Shown: positions 9,920 to 22,330 of the stretch, piece by piece
Layout of the letters: the number at the start of each line of letters is the position of its first letter
Numbering within the stretch: the first letter of the stretch is position 1
Assembly: GCA_013400115.1 (NCBI GenBank)
Contig: VXBP01010397.1
Location: forward strand, 124,441-188,440
DNA from: Rhinopomastus cyanomelas
Taxonomy: Eukaryota > Chordata > Aves > Bucerotiformes > Rhinopomastidae
Direction: 5' to 3'
DNA: 64,000 nucleotides
Translations under genes and position numbers: made by a program
The notes under the pieces: generated by a model
The model's input: the letters and a program-made list of their open reading frames with translations, nothing else
Database searches by the model: none
What the model was told of the DNA's origin: nothing

Positions 9920-10505
9920 GTGGACAACGGCATCCTGGGGTGGATCAGAAAAGGGGTTCTCCTCCCCTTCTAATAAGCCCTGGTGAGACCGCATCTGGAA
10001 TCTTGCGTCCAGTTCTGGGCCCCTCACTTCAAGAAGGACACAGAACTGCTGGAGAGAGTCCAGCACAGAGCCACAAAGATGATGAAGGGAGTGGCACATC
10101 TCTCTGATGAGGAAAAGCTGAGGGAGCTGGGTCTCTTTAGCTTGGAGAAGAGGAGACTGAGGAGTGACCCGATTAATGTTATAAATATGTGAAGGGTGGG
10201 TGTCAGGAGGATGGAGCCAGGCTCTGCTCAGTGACACCTAATGATAGGATGTGGGGCAATGGGTGTGAGCTGGAACATAGGAAGTTTCACATCAATGTGA
10301 GCAAAAGCCTCTTCGTGGTGAGGGTGACCGAGCAGTGGAAGGGGCTGCTCAGGGGTGTTGTGGAGTCTCCTTCTCTGGAGACATTTAAGACCCACCTAGA
10401 CTTGTTCCTGTGGGACTTGATCTAGGGGATCCTGCTGTAACCGGGGGATTGGACTAGATGATCTTTCGAGGTCCCTTCCAATCCCTAATGTTCTGTGATT
10501 GTGTG
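9920..10505 (+). mobile_element. CR1 LINE, 3' end (LxDLI subgroup), frameshifted
   Basis: Sense CR1 of about 585 bp. It starts within ORF2 (ACGGCATCCTGGGGTGGATC) and keeps ALVRPHLESCVQFWAPHFKK, then ELLERVQHRATKMMKGVAHL and LRELGLFSLEKRRLRSDPIN. Near 10175 it has lost one base relative to the copy at 18484 (GTTATAAATATG against GTCTATAAATATG), giving a premature TGA at 10190-10192. The rest continues in another frame from 10189, through NGCELEHRKF, to LDLFLWDLI and a stop. The 3' untranslated region and an ATTCTGTG-type tail follow. A stop pair near 9975 (TAATAA) also breaks the upstream part. Confidence 0.94.
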
Positions 10506-12486
10506 AAAAATAACACAACATAATCTCTAATTATTAGCTTCCAAGTGCAAAATATAAGTGTCACCCTAACTTTTCTTAAAGTGCTGCAGTCTAGGAATTA
10601 GAATGTCTACCATGCACAAGCATAAACTTGGTGTAGTTTACACAGCACAGAGTGACTCAAAAACCTGTGTTTCCCTTAAGCATTTGTCCTAGGAGAAAAA
10701 AGTGAGTGTTTCAAGCTGATTTGTTAATTGAATTTAGTCTTTTTTGAACTTCGATTACTTAAAAAAAAAAAACTTACCATGATTTTTTTTCCCTTGAGTT
10801 TAGAATGAGAGACCTCAGATAGATTGCCCACATTACCAAGTCCTGTCTTCACAATTGCAGCAGCTCTTCAGTAGCTTTTTTTCACGTAGAGGAACTGCAG
10901 ATCTTACACTTCTTATGTTCCCACACAGCAGAGGCTGCAGGATCATCTCAAACAGGCTGAAGGGAAAGCCTGGAAGTTGCCACAACAGCTAACAGAAGAC
11001 ATGAGGGACATTGCAAATATCATGTTCTAAAACAAAGTTTTGCTGTATGATACTTGGAAAATAGACCTTGTCCCTTTCTACAAAGAAACGCAAAGGCAAA
11101 TCTGAGTTGAATTAAATTTCACCTCTGTTCCTGATCCCCGCTTGATTAAGCATCTGAGCCAGACACACCCAAAACACAACTCAACTGATACAAACAGAGC
11201 GTGTACACTTGCCCAGGAATGTTCTCTGGCACTAAAATCAACTTGCACTGAAGCTTCCAGCTTCAACCAGACAGCCAAACCAGGTTGGCTACCTGAAAAC
11301 TGCATGTTGCAAAGGGTTTCTGAATCAATCTCCGAACCACAGCTGGAAGTACATTTTTGAGAGGATTAGTTGGCATGGACAACACACTGACAGCAACCAC
11401 GTTACTTTGTCTAGGAATCACATTCCAGTGCCTGAAAATATTTCCAAACATTCCTTACTTTTCTGGTATAGCTAGGGACTAGGTGGACTATTGGGAAGAT
11501 TTCAATGGACCCAGTCATGCACGTCATTTAATTTCGTGCACCCTAGTAGTAGACTTTTCTTTTTCATGAAACCTGCTTACTACAAGTGCTTGAGGTCAGA
11601 GCTGAAAGCTGTTACGTATCAGTACCTAAATTTGTGGCAGGGCTTGTGGCCACATTATTAGCCACCAAACACAAACATCGTAACAAATTTTCACTCAGAC
11701 TGAAAATTCTGCTGTATTTATGTAAAATCTCACTGACCTTTAAAATGTTTCTCAGTAAGTAAATTTAATATTTTTGAATATGTAGGAAGCAGAGACCAAA
11801 GAGTTGACCAAAAGATCAACAGCTAAGTCATCAGGCACATCTCTCTAGTAAACACCAAGCAGTTCCATGTTATTTGAGCAACAGTAATCACTTGACGTGA
11901 CTCAAGACAAATATGAATTTGGCATTCTTTGTGCAGTCGTTAGTCCCACACTCTGGAAGGCTTGAGCAAAGTCATCTCCAGACTCTGTGCTCTAGTCTGT
12001 ATGTCTTACCTTCACTTTGACTCAAAGACTTTGTTGCCTTTAGGCTTTTTCTGTATACAAACTAGAAAAAGAAAGCTCTTGCCTGGAGGCTTCAGATATT
12101 GTCAGAACACCAATAACAGTATCTGCCAAAACGTCTGGAGGCTTCAGGATGGGAGCTCCCTAAGAAATGAAACAAACAGACTGGTGGATGCCAGACCGAA
12201 ATAAATTACACCTGGTTTCTTCGTAGTGGTGTATGTCCTCCACCACTAAACCCTCTTGCTAACTCCTTTCCTCTCCTTCCCAAGTCCCCAGAGTACCTGC
12301 ATATTGCCACATCCCGAAAGTCCACGTCCACCACAACCTCATGTTCATTCCGGTGTCCTTTATATCTCTTCCACATACCTTCATTTTTCTCCCATGCTCT
12401 TGAATTACCACCAAGGGAAAAATATCAGTACATTGTCAGGGGTCCTGAGTATGTGCAACCTGACCAGCCAGGAAAAAATGTAGACA

Positions 12487-12490
<4 letters not shown>

Positions 12491-12518
<28 letters not shown>
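12491..12518. repeat. (CA)14 microsatellite
   Basis: Fourteen uninterrupted CA units followed by a GAGAG end. It is a likely length-variable marker and can adopt Z-DNA form. Confidence 0.98.
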
Positions 12519-12521
<3 letters not shown>

Positions 12522-13416
12522 AGCAGATAACTACTGAACTCTAATACAACCAGCTTTCATAACAGGAAGCATTAATTGGGGTCTTCGCTATGCACAGTAG
12601 TAAATTCTCACTAAACTTGATAGAACTTTTCTCTGAGACCTCTGCTTCTGTCTAATTTCATATAGAGTGTTATTGGGTTGAAACTATGATGAGAGAATAA
12701 AGGTAAAAATACAGAAAAATGTAGAACAAGTATGAGAAACTTGCTTCTTTAAGGTGATTTATTCTAAACCTTCTTGAATATGTAAATAATTCTGTATTTG
12801 TCAGAAATTCAGCAAGCAAGTAAAGGAAGAGTGGTAAGAGTAACCTTTACAGATCCTTCACCGAGTGTCCGAGTACTACGCGTGTGCATGCTTGTGTGCA
12901 ATCATGTCCAGCTGAGGACACTTTTCTCGTGGGTGGTATCGACATCTGTGTCAGATGGAAATTGCAGATCCACTGAAAAAAGTTCAAGTCCCCACCACAG
13001 CCCTTTTCCCTGCTGCCATTTCTGCCGTCAGTTACCTTTGGATCCAGCTTCCTGCTACATATGGCTGGTTATCAATTGCTAACAGACCTCCGTTCTGGAA
13101 AGAGAAGAATTTTCTGGAAAGAAAAATATTTTGGACACAAGAAGGGTCCCTGAAGAGATTACACGCAAGAGCAAGCCACCATGTAGAAGGCAGACCTCTG
13201 GCACGTGCTGTGGCAGCTTTCAGTTGCCCAGGTAAGATGGATGTGTTGTTTAGCCAAGCTATGCGTTCCTGTTCTGAAGTAGGTCTTTGCTAGTCATGGC
13301 AAATAACTTCATTAGGTGTGTTTTTCTTGGCTGGGGAGAAGAATTCTCTCTCTTTTCCCCTGTCTCTTTGTCTATCTCTCTCACCTGTCCAAACCCTACT
13401 GCCCTTATCAATGTAA

Positions 13417-13422
13417 AATAAA
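13417..13422 (+). terminator. possible polyadenylation signal
   Basis: AATAAA followed 20-45 bp later by a T/GT-rich stretch (CTTCATTGTGTGTTTATC). The upstream sequence includes an open frame ending near 13290 but no recognised gene. AATAAA is expected by chance many times in 64 kb, so support is weak. Confidence 0.2.
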
Positions 13423-13544
13423 GTGCTGCCGTTGGAAAGCTTGGTTCCTTCATTGTGTGTTTATCAAAGGCTAGGATTTGGGCTGTGAAAATGGAGTGGC
13501 ATCAGAAACAAGCTTCTTTGTGCCTAAAGGAGTAACCATACTCC

Positions 13545-13655
13545 TGAGTTAAATTCCTGACTATGCAGTAGAGTGTTCTGTAGCCTTGGGGAAGTTATGG
13601 AACTCTGTGTACTTGTCTGTTTTTCCGTTACCATGTAGAAGTAATCAAGCGTGAT
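13545..13655 (+). repeat. probable ancient MIR-like SINE relic
   Basis: The order of short matches follows the MIR core: AAATTCCTGACTATGCAG, then CTGTAGCCTTGGGGAAGTTA, GGAACTCTGTGTACTTGTCT and GTTTTTCCGTTACCATGTAG. Each aligns by eye with the remembered MIR consensus (tcctgactctgcc, gaccttgggcaagtcac, aacctctctgtgcctc, agtttccccatctgtaaa). This is the best of the sense-oriented MIR candidates here. Confidence 0.5.
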
Positions 13656-15284
13656 ATGACTGAAGATGAGAAGATACTTGGGTCGTACAAAGTTTAACAT
13701 GGATTTTGTCCTTTAGGAAGCTATGTGCAAAAACTTACAGAACAATCAGGTGACATCTTGCTAACATCTGGAACAAACTAGACCAGTGTTATTCATGACC
13801 ATCCAGAAGGCACCAACTATCCCTCAACGGTAGCTCCAATTGAATTCAAGTGTATTTAGATCCAGGTGTCTTGGCCTCTAACCTCAGGACACTTTACAGA
13901 CGTTGCACCCCATAGCATTTCCTTGAGGAAATTGCCCTGAAAAATGATGGAAAGGCAGGAGATTTTATCTTGTTGCACAGTGGGAGATCTTGCCACTCAT
14001 CAATTTATCTAAAAACCAAGTAACCTTGGGAAACCTCGAGAATAAATACACTTTGTTTTCAAACGCCTTCTGACAGAGTATGGAGTGGGGCAGCATTTAT
14101 TTTGCTTAGTCCAGCTGCTGTGATATCTTGTGAGAACTGTAGTTTGAGAAGGTCACAATCTCCTCTGCCCTTTCCTACACACTGTCCGGCAAGGCCGTCT
14201 CCTGCTGCACCCATGGCCAGGGCTCTGCCGTGAATAAGGACCGCATGCACTCTGAGAGAGATAAGGTGTTGAAAAAGGACCTCACCTTGGGGAAGACCAG
14301 GTCCAGTTTCTAAAATATTTCAAATTTTACGGGTACATCCCAAGCAGCTTCTGATGTGAGCTCATCAGAGGCAAAGTTGAGGCAAAGGCTCTAGTTTGTT
14401 ATCTGCAAACCTCTAAACTACTTGGCAATGTCTTGACTTTGGAGCCCAGATGGAAAGCTCTCAGGGGGAGCTCTACACAGGCAGGGCCCTCACACACCAA
14501 AGATGTTACAGGTTGTTGCTCTCTCTGAAAAATGTGAAGAGTGAAAGGGAAACTGATGCTGAAAGTCAGACAAATAAATAAAGCCTCTGGCAAAGCGGTC
14601 GCAGCTTTACAGTCCAAACATCTCTTTCTTCTCTAGAAAAATGCCAAGCTTGTGGCACTTACCATTGGCAGGCACTGCTTTCTTTCCATGTGCTGCTGAT
14701 TAGATACTAATAAACCAAGTGATGACATGTGTATCTTTATTGTATGACTCGATTAGGGTCTCCCTTACCACAGCTCTCCCCCAAGGAGACAGTGGGATAT
14801 GCCAAGGGTTTGACTCCTTTTCAGGTTCACAGTGGGTGGGAGGGATCCTTATCTGAAAGCAAAATTCTGCTCCCACCCCTGAAAAAAAACATCATCTCCC
14901 TTTCACTGAGCCAGCTCTGCTGATTTTTGGCTCAGTGTCTTGTTCCATTTGAAAGCCATATTGCAGTGTGAGCAAGGAAGCAGCCAATAAACAGGGGCTC
15001 TGCTATTTGCTTTTCTGCAAGTCCCAAGCAAGAGCCATAGCTAAAGCAGTGTCCAGAACCCCAGAAACATCTGCTTTCTTTTCAAAGCTGGATATTTTTT
15101 ATTTAAGTTTTTGCTTCTCTCTCCCTCCCATAAGCATTTTTGCGCTGGGAGGCAGCTGAGGAGGGAATAAGGAGAGGAAGGGGAGTTTTCAGCTGTGTAA
15201 GGAGGGCAGAGTGGAAGCTGAAATCTGCAATCTCGAGGTAATTATGCCTGGTACCTGAAGGCTGCTGCAGTAATCCTTAATTTC

Positions 15285-15446
15285 CAGGGTGGTGGGTGAG
15301 TCACCATCCCTATATGAGTTTAAAAGACACTTAGATGTGATGTTAGGGGTTCTGGTTTCGAGGCAAAATTGTAGAGTTGGGTTGATGGTTGGACTCGATG
15401 ACTCCAAGGGTCTTTTCCAACCTGAATGATTCTCTGATTCTGTGAT
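15285..15446 (+). mobile_element. CR1 LINE, 3'-terminal fragment (older subgroup)
   Basis: Sense CR1 3' end. GGTGGTGGGTGAGTCACCAT leads into the ORF2 end (GAGTTTAAAAGACACTTAGA), then GGTTGGACTCGATGACTCCA, AGGGTCTTTTCCAACCTGAA and a two-unit tail (TGATTCTCTGATTCTGTGA). The CTTTTCCAACCT form of the 3' region separates it from the CTTCCAATCCCT copies at 9920 and 18484. Confidence 0.9.
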
Positions 15447-15449
15447 TTC

Positions 15450-18400
15450 TTTCACACTCCATTGAAAGAGAGCTCAAGGTGTGAAGTCTGTTTCCCTTTT
15501 CCCATCGCTGTCCAAGTGCTGGAACTGCAGGATGGGGTCTTGTAGACTTAATGTCTCTTACCAGATGTTGGGGTTTTGGTTTTTTTTTCCTTTTTTAATA
15601 TTTTAACACTAGCATATGGCTCTAAACTGAGGTTCCACAACATGACTATAGAGCGGAGTGCAGTTTTGAGGCTGTCTCCAAAGCTTCTTGAATATGTTGA
15701 CTTGGCAAAGAGCAGCTGCAGGTTTAAGATTGGGAATATTTTAGGAGCCTGAAGAGATTTGTTGCATTCCACAAACTCTTCTGGTTTACCAAGCTGTTGT
15801 CAGAGTTTTTAAGGTACTTGTATGAGTGTGCCTCTTTATATCTACACATATACGAGCACCTACACGTGGCCTATAAAAAAACCAACGCTTGCTGAAGGTT
15901 TCCTCATCATAAATTTTGAGGTCAAGACCTCAATAAATGGTGTCTGCTATAAGGAGTATTGCAAAGATGAGTCTTTGAGAGCAACAAAAGCACGCAGCAG
16001 CCATTTGTGCTGAGCATAAAGGCGGCAGAAGGCTTCCTTCCAACAGTTGCCCATGCCATTTTAAACCACAGCTACGGCCCTGGCACCTCGTGTTAACGCA
16101 AACTTTAACAGCATCAGCTCTACCCCACTCCAAAATTGAATTTGGTGCAGTCAAAATACTGGGCCTTTTTCTTGCTGAAAGATAAACTCCCCAGCTGGAT
16201 TGTTCCTGGGCTCATGCAAGAAGTCACAGTGTTACAGGATGGATTTCTAATGTGTAGCTGGAAGTAGATTCACTTACTATTATTTGTTTACTTCAGTCTA
16301 AATAAGCTTTTGAACTCAGGTTTCAAACACTGCTTTATTTTTATTATTATGTTCATTCTCTGGTTTTAAGAAGAAAGAAGAAAGGACTTCCACACAGCCT
16401 CTTTTTTTTCTGCTTTGGTCTACAGTTTCTTTTTTTCTAGTGAAAAAATAAATTTTCAGTATTTCAAATACATATTTACTTACACATATTTATAGATAGT
16501 CCCTGACACCTACATACATATATAGTTCTCAATTTAGTAACTAGTTTTTTCCTCATAACTAGACCAACTAAAACTCTGAAACTATTTACCAGCCTTAAAA
16601 ATACAGTCTTTATTTTATTTTCCTAGCAAGTAAAAAGAATTAATTTGATTTTCTGAAAGACTCACACAGGAAAAGAACACATGGAATGGAGATTACAAAC
16701 AATCACATCACTGGTTTCAGTCAAAGAGCTGGAAGCTCCTGCACAGCTAGGAAGCAAAAGCATTTACCAAAAATTCAATTGTCTATGCTCAAGGTTTGAC
16801 TATCTCAGCGCTGTGTTTGTAATAATTAAATAAATGAAAACCACACTTCAGTGTAGATCTTTGGGAAAAAAAACAAACTTAGACTGTACTAAAAAACCCA
16901 CAAGTTAAAATAAAGGCGCGACTCAAAACCCACCAGGTACAGAAAGTAAAACAATAGGGTAGAATCCCGGCACGAGTTCTCCTGAAAAGTGTCCTGACTT
17001 TGCCCTTCCTTTTTAGATGCTACCACTGAGGTGAAGCTTCACACCACTGCAAGGTTCTGAAGCCCAAGGGGCTTTTTTCTGATTAGACATGAGCCCACTG
17101 AAGATCACCTCCAACTTCAAATGGGAGCCCCGAACTGGAAGGGTGAAGTTGAAGCTGTGTCTCTTAACATACAGACTTGGCTATCTCAAGACCTTCAAAT
17201 GACAAATATGGAGATCAACCCTTTGTGAGATATTTTGCCAGAATTTTCATTCCAATGTTATATCTGGAGAATGAGGTCAGGTTGGCTTTGCTATGTGGTT
17301 TTCAAGCAATTCTCAGTTCCTTTTACTAACTATCACACCCCCCCTGCTAGAAACTCAGTGTTTATAGCATTATTTTCCTGACAAAATATTTGCTGCTTTT
17401 TGGATTATAATTACAGCTGGTCAAAAACCAGAATGTCCTTTCCCTGGGATAATCCGGCATCTAAAAGAGGAGAGTTTGCATTTCAAATTGGAATAGAAAG
17501 CCAACACTGACATTTCTCATGAAAAGAATGCACTAAAAATTTCAACAGGGGACTATTGAAAGTTTTCATTGCCACAATATCAAAGTAGACTGTCCAGTAA
17601 ATGAAAACACATTTCACTGAGGTAAAAGTAAAAGCTGAGTTTCAGATAAATAATTTGATTCATTTAGACATTCGAAGAAATACGTTTGATGATACTCAAA
17701 TAAAAGTCCACACTGATGCTTTATTCAAACAAAGTAAAAGAGAGCAACAAAGGAAAAGCAGCCCCCAGACTGTCATGTACAACCACCCCAATGGAAAGGA
17801 CCGTCGTTTTCCCATGGCAGTTTGCTTTATGAGCAATCATTTCCCTTAGATCGATCAGAATGCAAAGATCGTGTCTTTCAGACTTTTGCAAGACTGGATT
17901 AGCCTCAGTTCACATCATCTCTTGCCAGGTGGAAAGGACATAAGAAACATGAGGTTAGTATGAATGAGGTAGAATCAAGGAACATCTGGAAAAGGGAACA
18001 TTATTCCACATGAAATCTGGCTTCAATGGTTCAGCTGCTTATGCAACAACTTCTTATTTCTGGAGATATTTGTTTAGCGTGAGAAGCACTGTCTGGGATG
18101 TTCTCCTCCTCCAGGAGGTGATAAAGACAGTAAGAACCATTATCTTCAAGGCCGGCACCTGAAGGTGGCATGTGAGAAAAGTAGGGAGATTGAAGAAGAC
18201 CTGGAAACTGCATTAATGCAGACTTGGGCAGGAAATCAATCATGAGGACAATGAAATCAATGAAATACTTCATGAGGAGGCTGTCCTATGCCCTGCTAAG
18301 TTCTATCTAGTTTAAGTGTCCTCTGGAGGTGAGTAAGAAACTCTAAGCTCTTATGACTTCCCAGGCACTGGCATCAAATAGACTCCATCACCTTTGAGGG

Positions 18401-18483
18401 GTGGAGGTCTATTGTCAGCCAGAGTATAATTGGATGAAAAGGTATGATTCTGGGCCTCTGTGCACATTTGTTTGGTTGCAGTA
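15450..18483. other. AT-rich non-coding tract, no gene recognised
   Basis: Contains T-rich and A-rich runs (for example 15575-15600 and 16330-16450) and small open frames under 85 codons. The longest (17601-17849) has no recognisable family. No named repeat is seen. Confidence 0.55.
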
Positions 18484-18900
18484 GGAGCACCTCCCTTATG
18501 AGGAGAGGCTGAGGCAGATGGGCCTCTGCAGCTTGGAAAAGAGGAGACTAAGGGGTGACCTCATAAATGTCTATAAATATGTGAAGGGTGGGTGTCAGGA
18601 GGGTGGAGCCAGGCTCTTCTCAGTGTCATCTGGTGATGGGACAAAGGGACAATGGGTGTGAGCTGGAACATAGGAGGTTCCATATAAACATCAGAAGGAA
18701 CTTCTTCACAGTGAGGGTGACGGAGCACTGGAACAGGCTGCCCAGGGTGGTTGTGGAGTCTCCTTCACTGAAGAAGTTTAAGACCTGCCTGGATGTGTTC
18801 CTGTGTAACTTGGTCTAGGTGATCCTGCTGTGGTGGGGGGGTTGGACTAGATGATCTTTCGAGGTCCCTTCCAATCCCTAATGATTCTATGATTCTATGA
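18484..18900 (+). mobile_element. CR1 LINE, 3' end with ATTCTATG tail
   Basis: Sense CR1 of about 415 bp. It begins in ORF2 (CTTATGAGGAGAGGCTGAGG) and encodes MGLCSLEKRRLRGDLINVYK, then YVKGGCQEGGARLFSVSSGD. Around 18640-18650 one extra base (GGGACAATGGG where relatives have GGCAATGGG) shifts the frame. It continues as NGCELEHRRFHINIRRNFFT, TEHWNRLPRVVVESPSLKKF and LDVFLCNLV, then a stop. The 3' untranslated region ends in ATGATTCTATGATTCTATGA. A G-run of 7 lies at 18834-18840. The intact tail and few changes suggest a relatively young copy among those here. Confidence 0.95.
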
Positions 18901-19387
18901 TTTTGAAAAACATCCCCTCCCACTTCGCACTGGTGCAGCTGATGTCTGGAAAACCGCTGTAGATCACATAGATCCATAACAGGCTGAAATGGCTCCAGCA
19001 TATCAGAGTAAAACCTCTCTGCTCATCAGGCATCAAAAAACAAAGTTTGAACAGAAAAATGAATTATTTAAAGATTGTGCTTCAGATCAGCATATGGGCT
19101 AAGACCAGCCTCAAGTGTCTAAGCACCACCTCTTGCTCATACTCCTGACCAGACAATGCCATGTGCATGAGGACCCAGTGTAACCCATCCTCAGAGCCCC
19201 AGCAGTATGGCTAGACCTTGATTGTCCAAGGTATCTTTTCATTTTGAAGTGGGATGCATTGAAGTAAGACAACAGCTAGACAGACAACTCCCTCACTGGA
19301 CCAGTAGGTTTAATAGACAGTTCCGTTCGTGGAAGGAACCTGTGGGAGTGTTACAGACAGATGTGAGGTAGTTACAAGGGAATGTGA

Positions 19388-19425
19388 GTGAAGAGGCTGG
19401 AAAACAGTGAAGAGGCTGAGAAACA
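19388..19425. repeat. two-copy 19-bp tandem repeat
   Basis: GTGAAGAGGCTGGAAAACA at 19388-19406 is followed at once by GTGAAGAGGCTGAGAAACA at 19407-19425, with two differences. Confidence 0.9.
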
Positions 19426-19699
19426 AATCTCACTGTCTTCTGGTCCAGTACGTGTCACGAGCAACTCAAGTGACTTTGCTTGATGACATAGGAGTACATC
19501 CAGTGAGGCAAGAACACAACTGAGATCAAATCCTGAGCCTTAACAGTAGAAATAAAACGTTTGCTAGCTTAATCAGCAAAGGAGATAGAAACTGCATTGA
19601 CACATTTCCTTGTGACTGTATTTACTGATTTAGGTGGTTTTTGCATTCCCGAGATTTTCACCTCAAAACTTCACCTGTTATTAACGTTTTGTTTCGCCC

Positions 19700-19990
19700 T
19701 CCTTTTGTCAGCTGTCACACCACAGAGATCTTGCACGAGCCTGGTCAGAACAAAGTGAACGCTGTTCCACCCATGCTGAAGGCACGCCTGTGTGAGCCGA
19801 TCCTCCCGTTATCGAGCGGTCTGCAGGAGGAAACGCTGTGAATCACCGCAGCTCGCAGCATCAAGTGCTAAGCGGGCAGGCTGCCCAGCAGGCTGAGGTG
19901 TGCCGGTGTGCAAGTACGTGTGTGCGTGCGCTCGCAGGCACACGTTGCTTTGCCTGCTAACGAGCACGTCGCAAGCTGCCATGCAGAAGA
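19700..19990. promoter_or_regulatory. CpG-dense patch, function unknown
   Basis: About 17 CpG dinucleotides fall between 19797 and 19980, with several more from 19727 onward. The surrounding kilobases have very few. Such density in a CpG-depleted genome suggests a segment kept unmethylated (for instance a small CpG island or distal element) or a recent insertion. I see no TATA box or gene start that fixes a role. The regulatory type is inference. Confidence 0.3.
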
Positions 19991-21962
19991 TCCTATGCAT
20001 TCCAGAAAAGTACAGCCTGTTTCCAAACATCCATGGAGGAATAAAAATCAAAATTACACCCCCTCTTCCCTGCCTCCTAAGACAAGGCAAGACTGTCCCA
20101 CTACATTGTCCCAGTCCTCCGATGCAGTAAAGTGGGGTCGCTGCCTGGGCTGCTGTGCTGAGCTCAGTAACGGTGCAGTGTATCTGTTCAGCTGATGATG
20201 TTGTATCTGTACCAAAGCTCTTTCTTTCTAAATAAAATCTGATTGAAGGCAAAAAATAGCAAAAAATCATACACAAGGCTGAGCAAAGAACTGCTGACCA
20301 CTGTTCACGCAGGAGAGCTGGGGTGAGGTGGAGACGAAGCACCTTTACGCAGGAACGTAAGTATTCAAAACTCTTCACTCCTGCTCGTTCAGCCTGCCTG
20401 AGCCACCAAATTAGGAGCAATGATTGTCCCAGATTCCTTCTCTAGGCTAGAAGAGAAAAGAAGCATTTGCAGAGGGTGATTGAGTCTACTTTGGAACTGA
20501 AACCTGTTTGGATCTAGCGGTCTCCCTGTCACAGATGTTGACCAAAGTTGCCCTTGGCGGGTCACTGAGTTAAAGGGAGGCTCCACTTTGCCTCATTGCT
20601 TTTGAATGTCACATAGAGGAAAGGCCCAAGGCCAAATTCAAATTAGCCTTGTGGACCAGCATATTCCCTTTGGCTGTACTCTCCACTGTTATCTCTTTGC
20701 AAGTGGAAGCAGATTTCTGGACTTCCTGAGCCAGCTCCTCACATGACGCGGCACACCAGTGATGCGGAGTCACAAATCGTTGCAATTTGTCCATTTCCCA
20801 AGTACACACCAGCCCCGTTTCCTGGAACAGAAGTTGTAACACGCTGTATCTGAGCACGTAATTCACTGTAGCAAGATCCACAAGCAGTGAAAGTTGTTCC
20901 CTCTTTCCACCACAGCAGTGTTCAGTCATCTTTTAAAATAGCCCAACCAATACCTCACCCACCACTTATCTCCAGAGACTGCTCTGCAGCCTGGCACCTC
21001 CTGCACTTGGGAAATGATGCAACGCAGATGGCCGTTTCCAAATAACACTTTCTCCACATCATGCCCCTTCCCAGGTACAACTTCCCTTTAGTTCCCTCTA
21101 ACACTTTCACTAGTGCACATCTTCAGGCTCTGGGCTAGAACTTCGTTACTTGGCTCTGAAAGCTGCCTCAAAGTGTCAGAAGAAAGATCTGACGAAGATG
21201 CAATTTTCAGGGCACTAGTTAAAAAATCTGGCGCAAACTTCACCACCTATCCTTCCTCTCCAAGGCCTGCAGTGTAAAAGCACAAAAGTATTTGCCCGTA
21301 AGGATCTCTTGGTAGCTCATCTGTTACATGCTTTTCGCCATGGGGGTGAAGTTGCAAAAGTCAGTGTCGCTTTCAGTTAACGCAGTTTCTTTTCTGGATC
21401 TTTTTTCCTTTAGCAGAGACTAGGGAGTATCTCCAAAATAATAGTAGTGGCCTGAGTCAACAGTGGGTCCCTCAGTGAGTTGTAAGTGATACTCAATGAA
21501 AGCTTTTGCCTGGGTCAGAACGTGGTGGAAAATGATAAACCCTAACACTGATATGCTGGTAGTCCCACAATAACAGTTCTGTGTGTACACAGATGCTCAT
21601 CTGTTCAAAAGGACAGTGTGGTTTTCATTTTCCAGCATTTGGCAAAGGAAAACATGTAGTGGTTATGGATTGTGTGACTATCACCCTGGCCAGCAAGGCA
21701 GGTATGATTTATTTATCAACTTTCCGGCTTTCCACAGAGGTTAAGGTGATGGGGGAGGTCTGGAGGGGGGCTGCTGGGGGAGAAGGAGAGCAGGGGAAGA
21801 GGACAGGGAAAAGCAAGATTTATAACCAGATGAGAACGTTGAGACAAGGGTGGGAGCTGCGGCTGGGAAGGAGTGTCCACAATGAAGGCTATTCATCAAC
21901 TCTCGCAGCAATAGGGCTCTGAAATGTAAAGGGCTAGAAAGTATTCCTTCAGCTCCATCCCT

Positions 21963-21973
21963 GGGGGGGGGGG
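21963..21973. repeat. G11 homopolymer
   Basis: Eleven consecutive G on the plus strand, followed by CTGGGG. Confidence 0.95.
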
Positions 21974-22236
21974 CTGGGGTTCTAGCAAGGAAGCAGCTAC
22001 ACACTGGTAGCTGCATAGTCTTGGGCTCAGATATCTCATACTGTGATTGCATCTGGCTTTGAGGATCACAGAGAAGCTTTTCTTCCTTTCTGCAGCTCCT
22101 TGTACACCAATAAGAAAGCATATTTGGCATCCCTTTCATCATCTGTCTCTGAGCAAGGTGGGTTGTAGCAAGAGCCACAGAGCAAATGAAATAAAATCAC
22201 TGGAGTCACAAAGAGTACGTCCTCGTCAAATTTTCA

Positions 22237-22330
22237 GGATCACAGAAACACAGAAAAATTTAAGCTCAAAGAAACCCTGGAAGACCTCTCTTCAAACCCT
22301 TTGCTCAAAGTGGGGTCTTCGATGAGATCC
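22237..22330 (-). mobile_element. ancient CR1 LINE 3' end relic
   Basis: On the plus strand GGATCACAGAAACACAGAAA, then CTGGAAGACCTCTCTTCAAA and CCTTTGCTCAAAGTGGGGTC follow the order of an antisense CR1 3' end (tail, ggacctctggagatcatctagtccaa, ccctgctcaaagcagggtc). Divergence is high, so this is an old copy. It retains only the non-coding end. Confidence 0.6.

Larger units (their letters stand above)
10506..15284. other. non-coding tract, no gene recognised
   Basis: Mostly unique-looking sequence. It contains a CA microsatellite, a MIR-like relic and one plausible polyadenylation signal, all listed separately. Open frames (up to 112 codons at 12955-13293) have no recognisable domain. A donor-like CCCAGGTAAGAT at 13227-13238 lies within that frame, but no partner exon can be identified. 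Confidence 0.55.
18901..22236. other. non-coding tract, no gene recognised
   Basis: Holds a 19-bp tandem duplication, a CpG-dense patch and a G homopolymer, all listed separately. The longest open frame in the window outside CR1 (203 codons, minus strand, 19809-20420) lies here. It has no domain I recognise and its length fits chance, so I do not call it a gene. Confidence 0.5.

Noticed and set aside
13417..13422. End of a protein-coding gene at an AATAAA
   Set aside because: The upstream open frame has no recognised domain and no identifiable partner exons; the motif alone is common.
13860..13990. Another MIR-like relic (a CAGGACACTTTACAGACG stretch)
   Set aside because: Only one short motif matches and the following order does not, so support is too thin.
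19809..20420. 203-codon open frame on the minus strand
   Set aside because: No recognisable domain, composition shaped by a local CpG-rich patch, and a length that chance can produce in 64 kb. No splice or promoter context supports it.
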